Assembly (NCBI GenBank): GCA_963693285.1 | Contig: OY848922.1 | Span: 6,560,923 to 6,624,922, forward strand | Source: Xestospongia muta | Lineage: Eukaryota > Porifera > Demospongiae > Haplosclerida > Petrosiidae | Direction of reading: 5' to 3' | Length of the DNA: 64,000 bases | Shown: positions 23,855 to 34,638 of the stretch, one piece after another | Layout: each line of letters begins with the position of its first letter | How positions within the stretch are numbered: the stretch's first letter is position 1 | The notes under the pieces: generated by a model | The model's database searches: none | What the model saw: the letters and a program-made list of their open reading frames with translations, nothing else | Told to the model about the DNA's origin: nothing | Made by a program: the position numbers and the translations under genes

Positions 23855-26800
23855 ATGAGATCACGTGATAACGATGTGATCTTTGTACTGAAATGGGAAA
23901 TGGAGGGTTTGCTTTGTCCTTTCTGTTTATTCTTTGCTCCTTCACAACAATTGCTGCACAAGCATGTGATATCGGTTCATTCGCTTGACTCTAACTTCAA
24001 GATCCAGTGTGATTGCCTTCGAACATTTAGAAATTGTCGTACATACCAGAACCATCAATTGTGCTGTGTGGAGCGGAGTAGGGTGCTGCTTCAGCAATCA
24101 TCACCTTCAGATTCATCAGCAATCAACTTCATCGACAGCAACCAGATTCTTGAGCCAGAGCCACAGGAACAAGAAATAATTGATTGTCATGGGACAGAAA
24201 GTTTTGACATGAAAAAGTATGGTGCCCAGTGGATTCTTAAAACTAGTGAAAGTAGATCCTTAACTCGTACAGCTATGACAGGAATAATTGAAGATGTAAC
24301 TGAACTTGTCACTATGATTACTAAAAGTATTTGTGAAGATATGAAACAGTTCGTGAGTGAAAATTCTGTTGATATGGAAAATTTTGCCAATACTCTTGTT
24401 ACACGATATTCGTCTCCATTTACTGGTATCAGTTCTTTTCATCAACAGATACAATACTACAAAACAAATTTTGGCCTTGTGGTAAGCACATGTTGAAGTA
24501 ATAAGGCATGGAATTTAGTTTAATTTCAGGAACCACGTAGGATTGTGTTAAATTGTAGGCACATTCAAAAAATTTCAGGCAGGAAAAGAAGAACTGTGTT
24601 GAAGAAAGATGAAATGTTTTATGTTCCATTATTATTAACTCTTGAAAAACTACTTCAAAATGATTCTTTTCTTAAAGAGGTAGGAGTTATTCATCATAAT
24701 ATGTATTAATCTATTGTATAGGTTCTTAGTGGACATCAATCGTCAACTGATGTTCTTTCAGATTACTGTGATGGTTCAATATTTAAAAAGCATCCTCTTT
24801 TCTCTTCAGATCCTTCAGGTCTTCAAATTATTTTTTATTATGATGATCTAGAGCTTTGCAACCCTCTGGGGTCCAGGCGAAAAATTCACAAAGTTGGTAT
24901 GTATATATTTACATGTGCTTTTAGCTGTTGAAGTAACCTGTAGGGGCTTTTTACTTTATGCTAGGAAATCTAAGTCCAAAGTATCGCTCAAGAGTCAATT
25001 TAATTCAACTTATTGCTTTAACTAAATCATCTGTTATACAGCAACATGGAATGGATAAGATTTTGGAACCGTTTATTAAGGATATTAAATTACTTGAATC
25101 GGTATGTTATTAATATCCTTATTGATTGCTATAATCCTTTGCTATAACGATTGTAAGTTAATGTTTATATTCATTATGTAGGGTGTTGTTATGAATATCA
25201 AAGGACAAGATTACAATTTTAAGGGCACCATTATTGTTTTATCAGCTGATAATCCAGCTAGTCAAGAACTAGGTGGATTTAAACAAGGTCATACTGCTTT
25301 TTGTAAGTGTCGCCACTGTCTTTGTACTGATACTGATATTCAATCTAAGGTAAGCAATTTATAATGTAGTAAATATTTTTATTATTATTTTATAGTTTCG
25401 GGAATCATCTGCCCATTTAAGGAATGCCGAAAAGCACAATCAACAGTGTACTAGAATTGAAGAGCAAACCAAGGATGACATGTATCAGCATTATTCAGTC
25501 CTATACGGTATTAATCGACGGTCTATTTTGGATAGTCTTACTTATTTTAAAGTAGCTACAGGTGCATTAATTCCAGACATAATGCACGATTTACTTGAAG
25601 GAGTATTAGTACTTGAGACTAAATTAATGTTGAAGGTAAAAGTAATCAATTTGAGTGCTAAGTTATTTAATTTTTTAATAGGAATTTATTTCACGTAAAA
25701 TTGTCACCTTACAGACAATTGATGACAATTTTGAAAAGCTCAATTTCTTATATATGGACAAACGAAACAAGCCAGCTCCAGTTTTTAAAGTTGATCTTTC
25801 ATCATCAGAATGTAGCCTGAAACAACATGGTATATATAGTTTGTATAAGGCATAATTTTATATGTAATCTATAGCTATGCAAATGTGGACTTTTTCAAGG
25901 TTTTTGCCCCTTATCATAGCACATCTGATTACAGAAGACAATGAGTTCTGGTTGAACTTCCTTCGTCTGTTGGATATAATTGATATTTTATTCGCTACTT
26001 CTATTTCTAAGGAAACTTGTGCTTATTTAGAATCTCTAATATCAGATCATCATATCAGCTTTCGTCAACTCTACCCAAGTGTGAATGTTACTCCCAAGAT
26101 GCATGGAATGATTCACATGCCACGTCTTATATTGGAGTGAGCTGTATTATACATATATACTATAGCTATAGTTCATTATATCTATAGGTATGGACCTCTT
26201 CTATCATATTGGACAGCACGATTTGAGGCAAAACATCGTTATTTTAAACATCTAGCGCACGTGACTGGGAATTTTACCAATATTTGTTTTTCGTTAAGTT
26301 TAAGACACCAACTCTACCAATGCTATTTAATGATAAATACCTCCACACTCCCAGGAGAGAAAGCAGAAATAAGTCCAGGTATAGGCATTGGCACATTTGT
26401 TGTTTTTTTAATTGTACACATGTAGGTAATGTCATAGCCTGTCCAGATAGTCCAGTGTTACATTCAATAAATACATTTCTTCCTCAGTGGATAACAAGGT
26501 AATTGGTATGTGCATTAATTAGAAAATTATGTATAATTATGATTTTTTTAATTATAGTGTTAATTGGGTTAGAATACATGGTACTTTATATGAGACTCCA
26601 TCAGTGCTAGTCATAGGAAAAAATGAAGATGACCCGGTGTTTGGTGAACTATTAGAAATTATATGCTTCAATGACTTCATTTTATTTCATGTTGAAGTGC
26701 TAGAATATATGTTCTACTCTTCACACTATCATGCACATGTGGTTTCAACAGAACGTTGTAATCAAAAGTATTTGATTCATCCAGATGACCTTGTTGACTA

Positions 26801-26888
26801 TTTACCATATGGATTATATTTACCTGTTTCAATGACATCTGCAGAATCTGTTCGTTGTGTTGTTTTGAAACGCATTATTAATCCATAA
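23855..26888 (+). CDS. CACTA (EnSpm) transposase (833 aa, 11 exons)
   Basis: Exons: 23855-24481, 24530-24679, 24722-24896, 24965-25101, 25182-25349, 25396-25635, 25682-25829, 25875-26136, 26188-26378, 26426-26498 and 26558-26888. They total 2502 nt in frame with very short GT-AG introns of 41-80 nt. The N-terminus has a C2H2-type finger (C21, C24, H37, H42) and a second Cys/His cluster. Further landmarks of animal CACTA transposases follow: YYDDLELCNPLGS and GNLSPKYRS, then LSADNPASQELGGF (D386) beside a CKCRHCLC cluster. Next come IPDIMHDLLEGVL (D480, D484, E487), KMHGMIHMPRL, WTARFEAKHRYFK and a C-terminal domain with HYHAHVV. D386 and the D/E residues near 480-487 are candidate catalytic acids. 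The true start may be Met at 23900 (MEGLLCPFC), giving 818 aa. It would cut and rejoin the element ends in the nucleus. Confidence 0.85.
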
Positions 26889-26986
26889 TTTCCATTAATA
26901 TGTAACTATTTTTTTGTAGACTTTGCTATTTTTAAGGATGTTAATAGTGATTGAGTTCATTTGAGCTTAGTGAGTGTTAATGGGAC

Positions 26987-26992
26987 AATAAA
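26987..26992 (+). terminator. Polyadenylation signal AATAAA of the CACTA transposase gene
   Basis: Canonical hexamer about 100 bp after the stop codon and before the right terminal repeat, so the transcript can end inside the element. Confidence 0.55.
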
Positions 26993-27011
26993 ATAGATTA
27001 AAATGACCTAC

Positions 27012-27117
27012 TTGGTGTTTAAGTAACGCTGTCATTCTTCTACCAACACTGTGGTGTTAAGTGAAGACATTGCTCTTGACACCTGGGTGTTCTTATGACA
27101 CCACCATTTTAACAGTG
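27012..27117 (-). repeat. Right terminal and subterminal repeats of the CACTA element
   Basis: Read inward on the minus strand it begins CACTGTTAAAATGGTGGTGT and continues with spaced aacacc/ggtgtc words. It lies about 120 bp past the polyadenylation-like signal of the transposase gene. Confidence 0.85.
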
Positions 27118-27530
27118 TAGTCAGTCTCACTGCTGATTCGTCCTTTTCTAATTCTGAATAATTTGTTTCTAAATATGATGAACGAAAATAGTACTTTGGT
27201 AACTTTTTGGACTCATGAAGATGTATACTGTGTGTTTTTAAGTGTGTTTCAAGTTATCCTTTTTTTAAAAAAAATATTGTTTAATTCTACATATAAGAAT
27301 TTTTTACTGAGCCCCACCCCCCCACTTTTTAAATGGTGTTTTTGCCTCTGATCAGTATTGTCATCAGATTCCATTTAAGTATGTTTTTGTGAACAAAATG
27401 TACCTAATTGCTCTGTTATAAACATCAATATACCTGCAATGCCTGGGATTAATGTCAATATATATATCACTAGCTACCATTGGTTCAAAGGATGGTTTAA
27501 CAAAGGTGTGATAAAACTGACATGGTTGGA

Positions 27531-28060
27531 TAGTTCATTGAAGTACAAACTGTCAACACTAAACTAAATTTAAATTGTACTGATGTTACATTTAGTGTAA
27601 CAACAAATATTTCATTGAACGTAACACAAGTTCATGTAACACTAGAGAACTTATTTTTACCTTTGTATGACCCTTTAGGTAAAGTGATTGAAGTTACTTT
27701 TCAGTCCTGTCCAATTGCTTTTCCTTTAGATATTACAAATAATACTTGTGCTTGTATGCCTGAATTAGAGAAAACACCGACAATAACTTGTGATGTCAAC
27801 ACTCAAACTATAACTAGACATGGTGAATGTAGATTGTTTCACATTTCACAAGACGAAGGAACATTGTCTTCACAATCGATCTGCACTACTCTGTGGGCAA
27901 TATGATGAAGGACTTAGTCTAATGTTAAGTTTAAATCAATGTGGACAATGTACTTATGACTACTTAGCTCTTATCATTCCATTTGGTTTAGCTGGTATAG
28001 TACTTGTCTAAGTTTTAATATTGTCAAAATATACGAACATTTATTTTTTTTTCAAATGGT
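27531..28060 (+). pseudogene. Fragment of beta-helix/multi-pass membrane protein (Cys-rich and first TM part)
   Basis: After an AG acceptor at 27529-27530 an open frame runs FIEVQTVNTK to 27905 and includes VTFQSCPIAFPLD and TCACMPELEK. A shifted frame then gives NRSALLCGQYDEGLSL and YLALIIPFGLAGIVLV, ending in a stop where a second membrane segment should continue. These phrases match, from memory, a large sponge/cnidarian protein family with an N-terminal parallel beta-helix, a Cys-rich stalk and several TM helices. The frame shift and the stop make this copy a pseudogene. Confidence 0.55.
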
Positions 28061-28696
28061 CCCGTAAAATAGTCATTGCGTTTCCTGGCTAAATTTAGAT
28101 ATCTCTTTTGTTGATATCTCTTTTATTTGTTATTATTTTAATATATTTTCCTTTGAGGGGCGTATACTGCCAAATTCCTTTTGTCTACCTGGAGTTTTTC
28201 TTCATTCTTAACCTTAACATCGTAGCTTCTATAAATAAAGAAACCTTTATGACTTCAAAAGGACAAGTGTCAATCAAAGCTTTAGTATCACTATCATATC
28301 AAGGATTAATTTTTAAAGTCCTATTTACAAAAGCAAATCTAAAAGATGTTTAAAACACATTCTAATATTCTAGCCAGTAATGATTATAATATAGATCTCC
28401 AGATAATATCATGAGCTCATAGTATCACATATTTACTAGTGCCAGAGTTACATGAATCTGTCTTTAATGATCAAAATGACATACCTTTTAAGAAATAAGC
28501 CAGAAAATGTATTTAAGTAGACATAACATTTGACTTGTTCGTGTATGTACTTATATAGTATTAAATAGAATGTGATGTTTGATAGTATGATGATTATACA
28601 TGTACTTTGCTGAGTGTGTATTAATATTATCATTTATTGATTGATAATTGCTATTTGTAATATTGTCAGTGAGGTAATTGTTTTTCGATCACATTA

Positions 28697-28969
28697 TGTA
28701 TGGGTGCTGAAAACCAAATAATGCTCAATGCAAGTAAGTATGACGATACTTTTCAGGCAGGTATGATTATGCTACAGAGCTACACAAGTAATGAACCTCA
28801 GGTAATTGTTAAAACTTATAGTTCTGTACACAATTTTCCTAAGCAGTTTGGAGGAGGTGTATTGATTGATTTGTTGGGCACTCCTTGTAATATTAAGTTA
28901 AATAATTGCACTACATACACCAACACAATGTACAATGGATCAGGTACATTACTCTATATGGGTTTGATT
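28697..28969 (+). pseudogene. Beta-helix-like fragment of the same membrane protein family
   Basis: An open frame starting MGAENQIMLNASKYDD carries a pattern FGGGVLIDLLGTPCNIKLNN and NGSGTLLYM, with the FGGG..I....CNI.L.NC rhythm of the beta-helix region of this family. It lies after the TM fragment on the same strand, so the order is wrong for a single intact gene; a separate or scrambled copy is likely. A weak donor-like GT follows the SG codons. Confidence 0.35.
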
Positions 28970-29338
28970 TTATTTATCAGACATTTGATTTGATTCCAAT
29001 AAAATATCCAACAAGTTTGATTGATATTATAATTATTATAGAAGTATTACATGTATATATTAACTATCTTACATTTAAACTAATTGATGTTTGTAATATT
29101 ATGTGATATAAGCTGTAAACAGGTAATGTCAGCCAAAGAATCTTTCAGATGATTCATAAGTGTAAATATAGGTATTGAAATAATCTATAATCACTTAGTA
29201 CTAATCCAGATTTGTCTTTATAGTTTTCCATTCCAGGTTATTCTGTTCAATTATTAAAAAAGATTCATTAATTCTTGAACATTGACAGAACTATTAGTAA
29301 AGAAATAACCCTCTTCTGTCTTTTGTCCAAGAATTTCA

Positions 29339-29668
29339 ATGCATTTTACAGTTGTACATAATATGAAATCTCAGTTACAGCTATTAGGGTTAAAAAAATT
29401 CAATTCAGCAGTCTTTATTACAAACATACTAAAAATAGTTTCATTGTATAAATTTTATTTTCATTATATTCACAGTAAATGTCAACATCATGTGATTCAC
29501 TTTGATCCTCATCATCATTGGAAGAGTAATGAAACTAATAATATTATTTGTCCTTTGATATATCATAGTGTGCTAAATGTAAATATCACTATACAAAATG
29601 GTGTGACTAAAAAAGAGATTTATTTCACTAATAAAGATGACAATAATATAATGTTATATGTGAAATAA
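29339..29668 (+). other. Open frame of unknown nature, possible further remnant
   Basis: 109 codons containing HVIHFDPHHHWKSNETNNI and ITIQNGVTKKEIYFTNKDDN. No domain recognised. Position and strand fit another piece of the membrane protein family, but this is only a guess. Confidence 0.2.
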
Positions 29669-30415
29669 TATTATATTAAGTCTTTTATGGATGAGGTTTT
29701 CATTTAGCCTTAGTAGCATATATAGAGCTAATAACAAATAGTTTGATATTGCATGATTCAAATCTTGTATGTCACTAACTAATTAGTTATGTTATATTTT
29801 TCTTACTTCTATGCTGTCAGCACTATTAGAGATATCACTTTAACAACATCAATGTGATAGAAATAATGAACATGTATATATAGTAAATAGCATTTCATAA
29901 TGTTATGCATTATGGTTGGAATGTGTGACAATGTTTATTGTTTAGTGCATAGTTGAAGGTGTGATTGACTATTAAAAAACTTTGTTTACTACGTCAGCTG
30001 TTAAAGTTACTCATCATTTAATCTAGTTGATTTGTTGTTGATAGGACATATGCAGTAGCTTCTAATTGATATCATACATGTCACTTATGACTATAAGTTA
30101 ATTAACATTGAGTCACTTTATGTTTGTAAATGAATTTAATATGTTTATATGAAGAATTCCTTTGTTGTTTAGTAGATACACACATATATATGTAATGTGT
30201 AGGCTGTGAGACTATGATCAATGAGGTGCATGTGCTTTACTGTGCTCCTATTTGATGAATTTACTGATATCTTATTGTAACTTCGTTAATTAGCATCACA
30301 AGATCATTACTCTGATGATTTGTAAACAGGAGATAACTCTACTGCTTTCCATTGATCAATAAGTGAAGAACATCAGACAGTCTCGTTTAATATATAACTG
30401 TTATGACTTTATTAT
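29669..30415. other. AT-rich intergenic stretch, nothing recognised
   Basis: No splice-bounded frame, repeat or RNA gene that I can support. Confidence 0.5.
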
Positions 30416-32646
30416 TCCTTACAGGACCAGTCACGAATTCGAGACACGCCCACCTTCATTAAAAAAACTGCGTAATACGCTGAATGCTAATTAAAAACCA
30501 CTGTCACAATACCGTGACAAGCTGTGACAAGTGCGATATTTTAGGTGTCTTTTCTCTATCAACTTTACTTGTTCTTATACGGTTTGTTTGTTTTTTTACA
30601 AAAGTTATAAATATATAATATATAATTTTTAAAAATTACTAATATAGAGCAATCATGAATGTTACCAGGTGCTTGAAAATTGGTCTGACATCGAAACAAA
30701 GGAGGAGAGCAATGATGAGTATGAGAGTAGTAGCAATGATGAAGTGGAGAATGAAGTCTTAGAGGTTGATGATCAACATGGAAGCAGTAAATTTAGTGAG
30801 TCTGAAGAGCTCAGCATAGTGAGTGATCTAATGGAAGCAACGGCAAGAGGAAGAGAGAGACGTGGTATTAGGAGAGGAGGTGTAGAAGGAGGTAGAGGAA
30901 GAAGTAGAGGGAGAGGTATGGGAGTAAGATGAACAAGTGATAGAGGAAGATGGGTTAGAGAAAAAGTAAAAAGAGAGATGGAATTAATAACAAACACAAG
31001 TGGGTAAAATTACAAGTAAAACACATAATTTATTTAAAATATTAGAAAAACATTCTTTGATACAGCTGATGACACAAGACCAACTCAAAAAGGGTTTACT
31101 GTAACACCAGGCCCAATATCATTGCCCGTGTTTCACTCAAGACCCATGCAATGCTTTACTTTACTTTTTACCAGTGCTATTTTGACCTTTCTAGTGGAAA
31201 AGACAAATGAATTTGCACATCTCACAAGTTGGAAAAGTATAGTAAGAGGTGCTCCCTTAAACTGAATTGGAAACTTGTAACAATTACTGAAATGAAAGCA
31301 TTTCTAGGTGTTATCCTCAATATGGTAATTATAAAGTTACAAAATTTAAGAGATTACTGGAACACTAGCAATGTTTGTAACATTCCATTTTTCCAAAAAG
31401 TGTTTTCTCGAAATTGTTTCTTCCAGATTTTTGGGATGTTACATGTTGAGGAAATAACTTCAAAAGGAAAATGCAAAATAGAGCCTTTTTTAGATATTAT
31501 AATATCAATCATCCAAGGTAATATAATCCAGACAGACAAATTGCTGTAAATGAATCTGTCATTTTATTCAAGGGAAGAGTATCATTTTGTCAGTATTTGA
31601 AAGGAAAACAAAACCCATGGGGGCTAAAAACATACATTCTGTCCGATAGTAAAACAGGCTACATGCACAACTTACATTTATACTACAAAAAGGACACTCA
31701 CCTAATTGACAATCCTGAAGCATCATATATATAGTCAAAGTTGTTACAACCTTGACAGATCATCTCAGGGACAAAGGCTACAATGTTTACACTGATCAAT
31801 TTTACACTAGTCCTTTGTTAGCTGATGCATTGGAACAAATGGGAATTACTATCACTGGTACTGTTTTATCAAACAAACAAGGGTTACCTGTAGAAATCAA
31901 AACAAAACAGAAAATGTCAAAGGGTACAACTGAAAGCTACAGATGCGCTTATATGATGGCTTTAGCATGGCAAGATAAAAAACAATTCTAATGCTTTCGA
32001 CAAAATACAGTAACAAGATGATAGAAATACAACCCATGTAAAATGATAATGGTAACACTATGTAATTATTATAATAATGATATGTATAATGATGGTTTAG
32101 TGTTTCTTATTTTCTATGTCAATAGAAGGTCAACAGATTCTATAAAAGAGAAACCACTGGTCATGCATGAGTACAATCATTATATGCTTGGAGTAGACAA
32201 GGTTGACCAGTTAATGTCTACAAGTCTATAAAATTGTGGAGAAGAGTATTCTTTTGGATGCTAGAAGTGGTTGTTGAGAATCCATATGTTATTTATCAAG
32301 ACACTAACAAAGAAATGACTCATCTCAATTCCAAAGAGAGATTATTCAATTCCTTGTTGAACCATTACTTGAAGAGAGAGAAGTATGACCTTCTGTCACA
32401 TCATCAGTTTCTGCTGCCCCTACCAAGAATCCAAAGGATGCTCGTTATTTGGAAAAGAGAACAAAGAGAAGAGATTGCGTTTTCTGTAGTGATAGAGGTG
32501 AAGAATGCCACATAACAATGTTTGTTTGTCAGACTCGTCCAGAGAATCCAGCGTTATGTCCAGACGAGTGTTTTAAAAATATCATACCTAATAGATACTC
32601 ATCAATTATAGTTCTTCATTTATTACATATTCATACGATTATATAA
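30416..32646 (+). pseudogene. Decayed piggyBac transposase 3
   Basis: A degenerate terminus (tccttacaggaccagtcacg, from about 30416) resembles the CCCTTACAG end of piggyBac 2 and is followed by GTCAC/GTGAC palindromes. The acidic N-terminus lies at 30669-30932 with ENWSDIETKEESNDEYES and then a Gly/Arg stretch. The DDE start follows at about 31250-31540 with TEMKAFLGVILNMVIIKLQN and RNCFFQIFGMLHVEE, then VYTDQFYTSPLLADALEQMG at 31752-31991. Further blocks are YNHYMLGVDKVDQLMS at 32129-32218 and a Cys-rich end with NPALCPDECFKN near 32545. Stops and frame changes interrupt every block. No right terminus was found. Confidence 0.75.
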
Positions 32647-32649
32647 GTT

Positions 32650-34260
32650 AAAAACGTACAAATCTAGTAACATGTACACGTTGCTATGGACAGCACGCGC
32701 GATCGAGTATCCAAAATAATGGTCTAATAGGTGAGAATAACAAACACATAGTTCTGGTAGACAGCCTAAAGCAACTCATCTACTCCATAAGAGTAAAAAT
32801 TCAAGTTTACATACACCCGTCTTCTTCCTCAAATAAACTCCTGTTTTTTACTTACTCTCACGTGAATTTTGAGCTTTTATGTAAATTAAATAGGAGTGAT
32901 CCTCTAAACATTGATTTTGAAATGTGTTCTTTATTTTTCTCTATCCTTTAGTTGATGTACTCTGTTTTGAATTATTGCACGCATAGATGTGTTGGTCATT
33001 TTGGACTCAAAATAACAAAATCAAGCACTGAATATCACAATAGGCTCATATAGTGTATAGAGATTCACTGCTGCACAAGCCAATTCTATAGGAACCATGC
33101 CCACATTAAGTCTCAAAGAAGTAAGCAATATGTTCTTCTTCAATTCTGTTTACTTGTTTATCATCTAGTGTAACATTGACTGAAAAATACCAATGAAATA
33201 TATGGCTTAAATATTAATGGATTGACTAACCTTCTTATACTGCAATGTCAGCACATTTATAAACAACACACACTGTAATTATGGTAATTATGATATGACA
33301 AAATATTTCATTTCATTGTGTTTTCTTTCAGCATTCTCTAATTACCCTCTCAGACTAATAACACTCACTGTATTTCTCTCCAAAGAGTGCTACCATGTTC
33401 TATAAGTAAACAAAGTTTAGGGCTTGTACAGAAGGTATCTGTTTTATCTTGTATATTATTAGATGCTACTTCATTCAGATCTGTGAGATGCTGCTCTATT
33501 TCTCCTACAAAGAGGTATGACTATGTTTCATTAATGTAGGTTATGTTTTCTGTTGTCTCTTCGTGTGATGGTGATATTCAGATAGGTCTATTTCATCACC
33601 TTCAAAATATTATGTTTGATTATTAAATTGTTAGTAAAATGAAGTAAATCATAAACGGTAATAAATGAACAATATTAGAGTAATATTCATCTTCATCGAA
33701 GGAATGGTCCTCGTTGAGAAAATTGTTTGATAAAGGATTCTATGTTTGGTCACTTGAACGAAATGTTCTGGTAACGATTAGGTTGTTAAAACTAATGGTG
33801 TGTGCTCCATCGAAGGCTAGAATTAAGAATGATAATGACAGCAGTAATTCTTAGTGTGGTGTGGAGCCTGTGTAGCCATCCTTATCGCGTAGTGATTTGT
33901 GTTACTAAGGTATGAGGCTGACTCCATTGGTAACAGAACATGACAAACAATTATAAAATAAGGCCAAAAAATGTTCTGGGATCAGTCTGTTGACAAAATT
34001 TAATAACTTAGATTGCTTGCAGTATAAAATATACTAAACCTATTGATAGTAGTCTGGTATAACCATTTTGGACTGGTATTCTTTCTAAGTTAACAGTGTT
34101 AACAATATTTTAAGCTGTATATGAACGTACCATATTTATTTATATTGTTGTATGCACAAACATACTTTATGAGAGAACTAACACCCTTTTTTATCCATTT
34201 TAATCTTGATTGAACTTCATTAACCTTCAAGTAATTTGTTTGGAGTATTATTATAAGTTG
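32650..34260. other. Intergenic DNA downstream of gene B, partly duplicated at 60.7-61.2 kb
   Basis: No gene recognised. About 33520-34100 aligns with 60720-61230 (shared words such as aaaatattatgtttgattat and ggtgatattcag), so this 3' flank is part of the larger tandem duplication. Confidence 0.55.
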
Positions 34261-34267
34261 CTGTCAC

Positions 34268-34273
34268 TTTATT
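34268..34273 (-). terminator. Candidate polyadenylation signal for gene B
   Basis: AATAAA on the minus strand about 365 bp after the stop codon. It is the nearest canonical hexamer that I see downstream. Confidence 0.3.
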
Positions 34274-34638
34274 TAATGTCATAAGATGATTAGTAATTTG
34301 TTTAATAAATTCGGTAATAACGTAATAGCTAAATGTGTTGACACTATTTAACTTAATAAAGTAAATTTATAGGGAGTCAAAGGTAGTATTTATCAAAGAT
34401 TATATATTGTTTCACAAAAAAAACATGTTCCAACACACCTAGAATGACTGTGTTCTAATAAAATTCTAATAACAAGCATTCATAAGCCAATAAAACAAAA
34501 TAACAAGATATGTAAAATTTAAAACAATTAAATCATACACACTGAGATGCTTTCTAAATTGTTGAATATTATTGTCATGTGTAAAATACTAGTAAAATTA
34601 GAATAATTTACGTGTGAAACTAACTCTAAAAGTTACTG

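Larger units (their letters stand above)
21619..27117. mobile_element. Complete CACTA (EnSpm) DNA transposon with two divergent genes
   Basis: The termini are CACTGTTAAAA at 21619 and its inverse ttttaacagtg ending at 27117 (5499 bp), flanked by TA on both sides (21617-21618 and 27118-27119), consistent with a 2-bp target duplication. The subterminal 100 bp at each end is filled with ggtgtca/ggtgtta/aacacc words in both orientations, typical of CACTA transposase-binding arrays. Inside are two multi-exon genes transcribed away from each other from about 23.85 kb: a transposase (plus) and a SAM-domain companion (minus). Every exon junction I joined keeps the frame, so the element may be autonomous or only recently silenced. 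It sits in intergenic DNA between gene A's upstream block and gene B's 3' side. Confidence 0.88.

Noticed and set aside
23846..23945. Longer starts for the two CACTA genes (plus-strand start at 23846, minus-strand start at 23945)
   Set aside because: Both begin at GTG, not ATG; the first real in-frame ATGs are 23855 and 23840.
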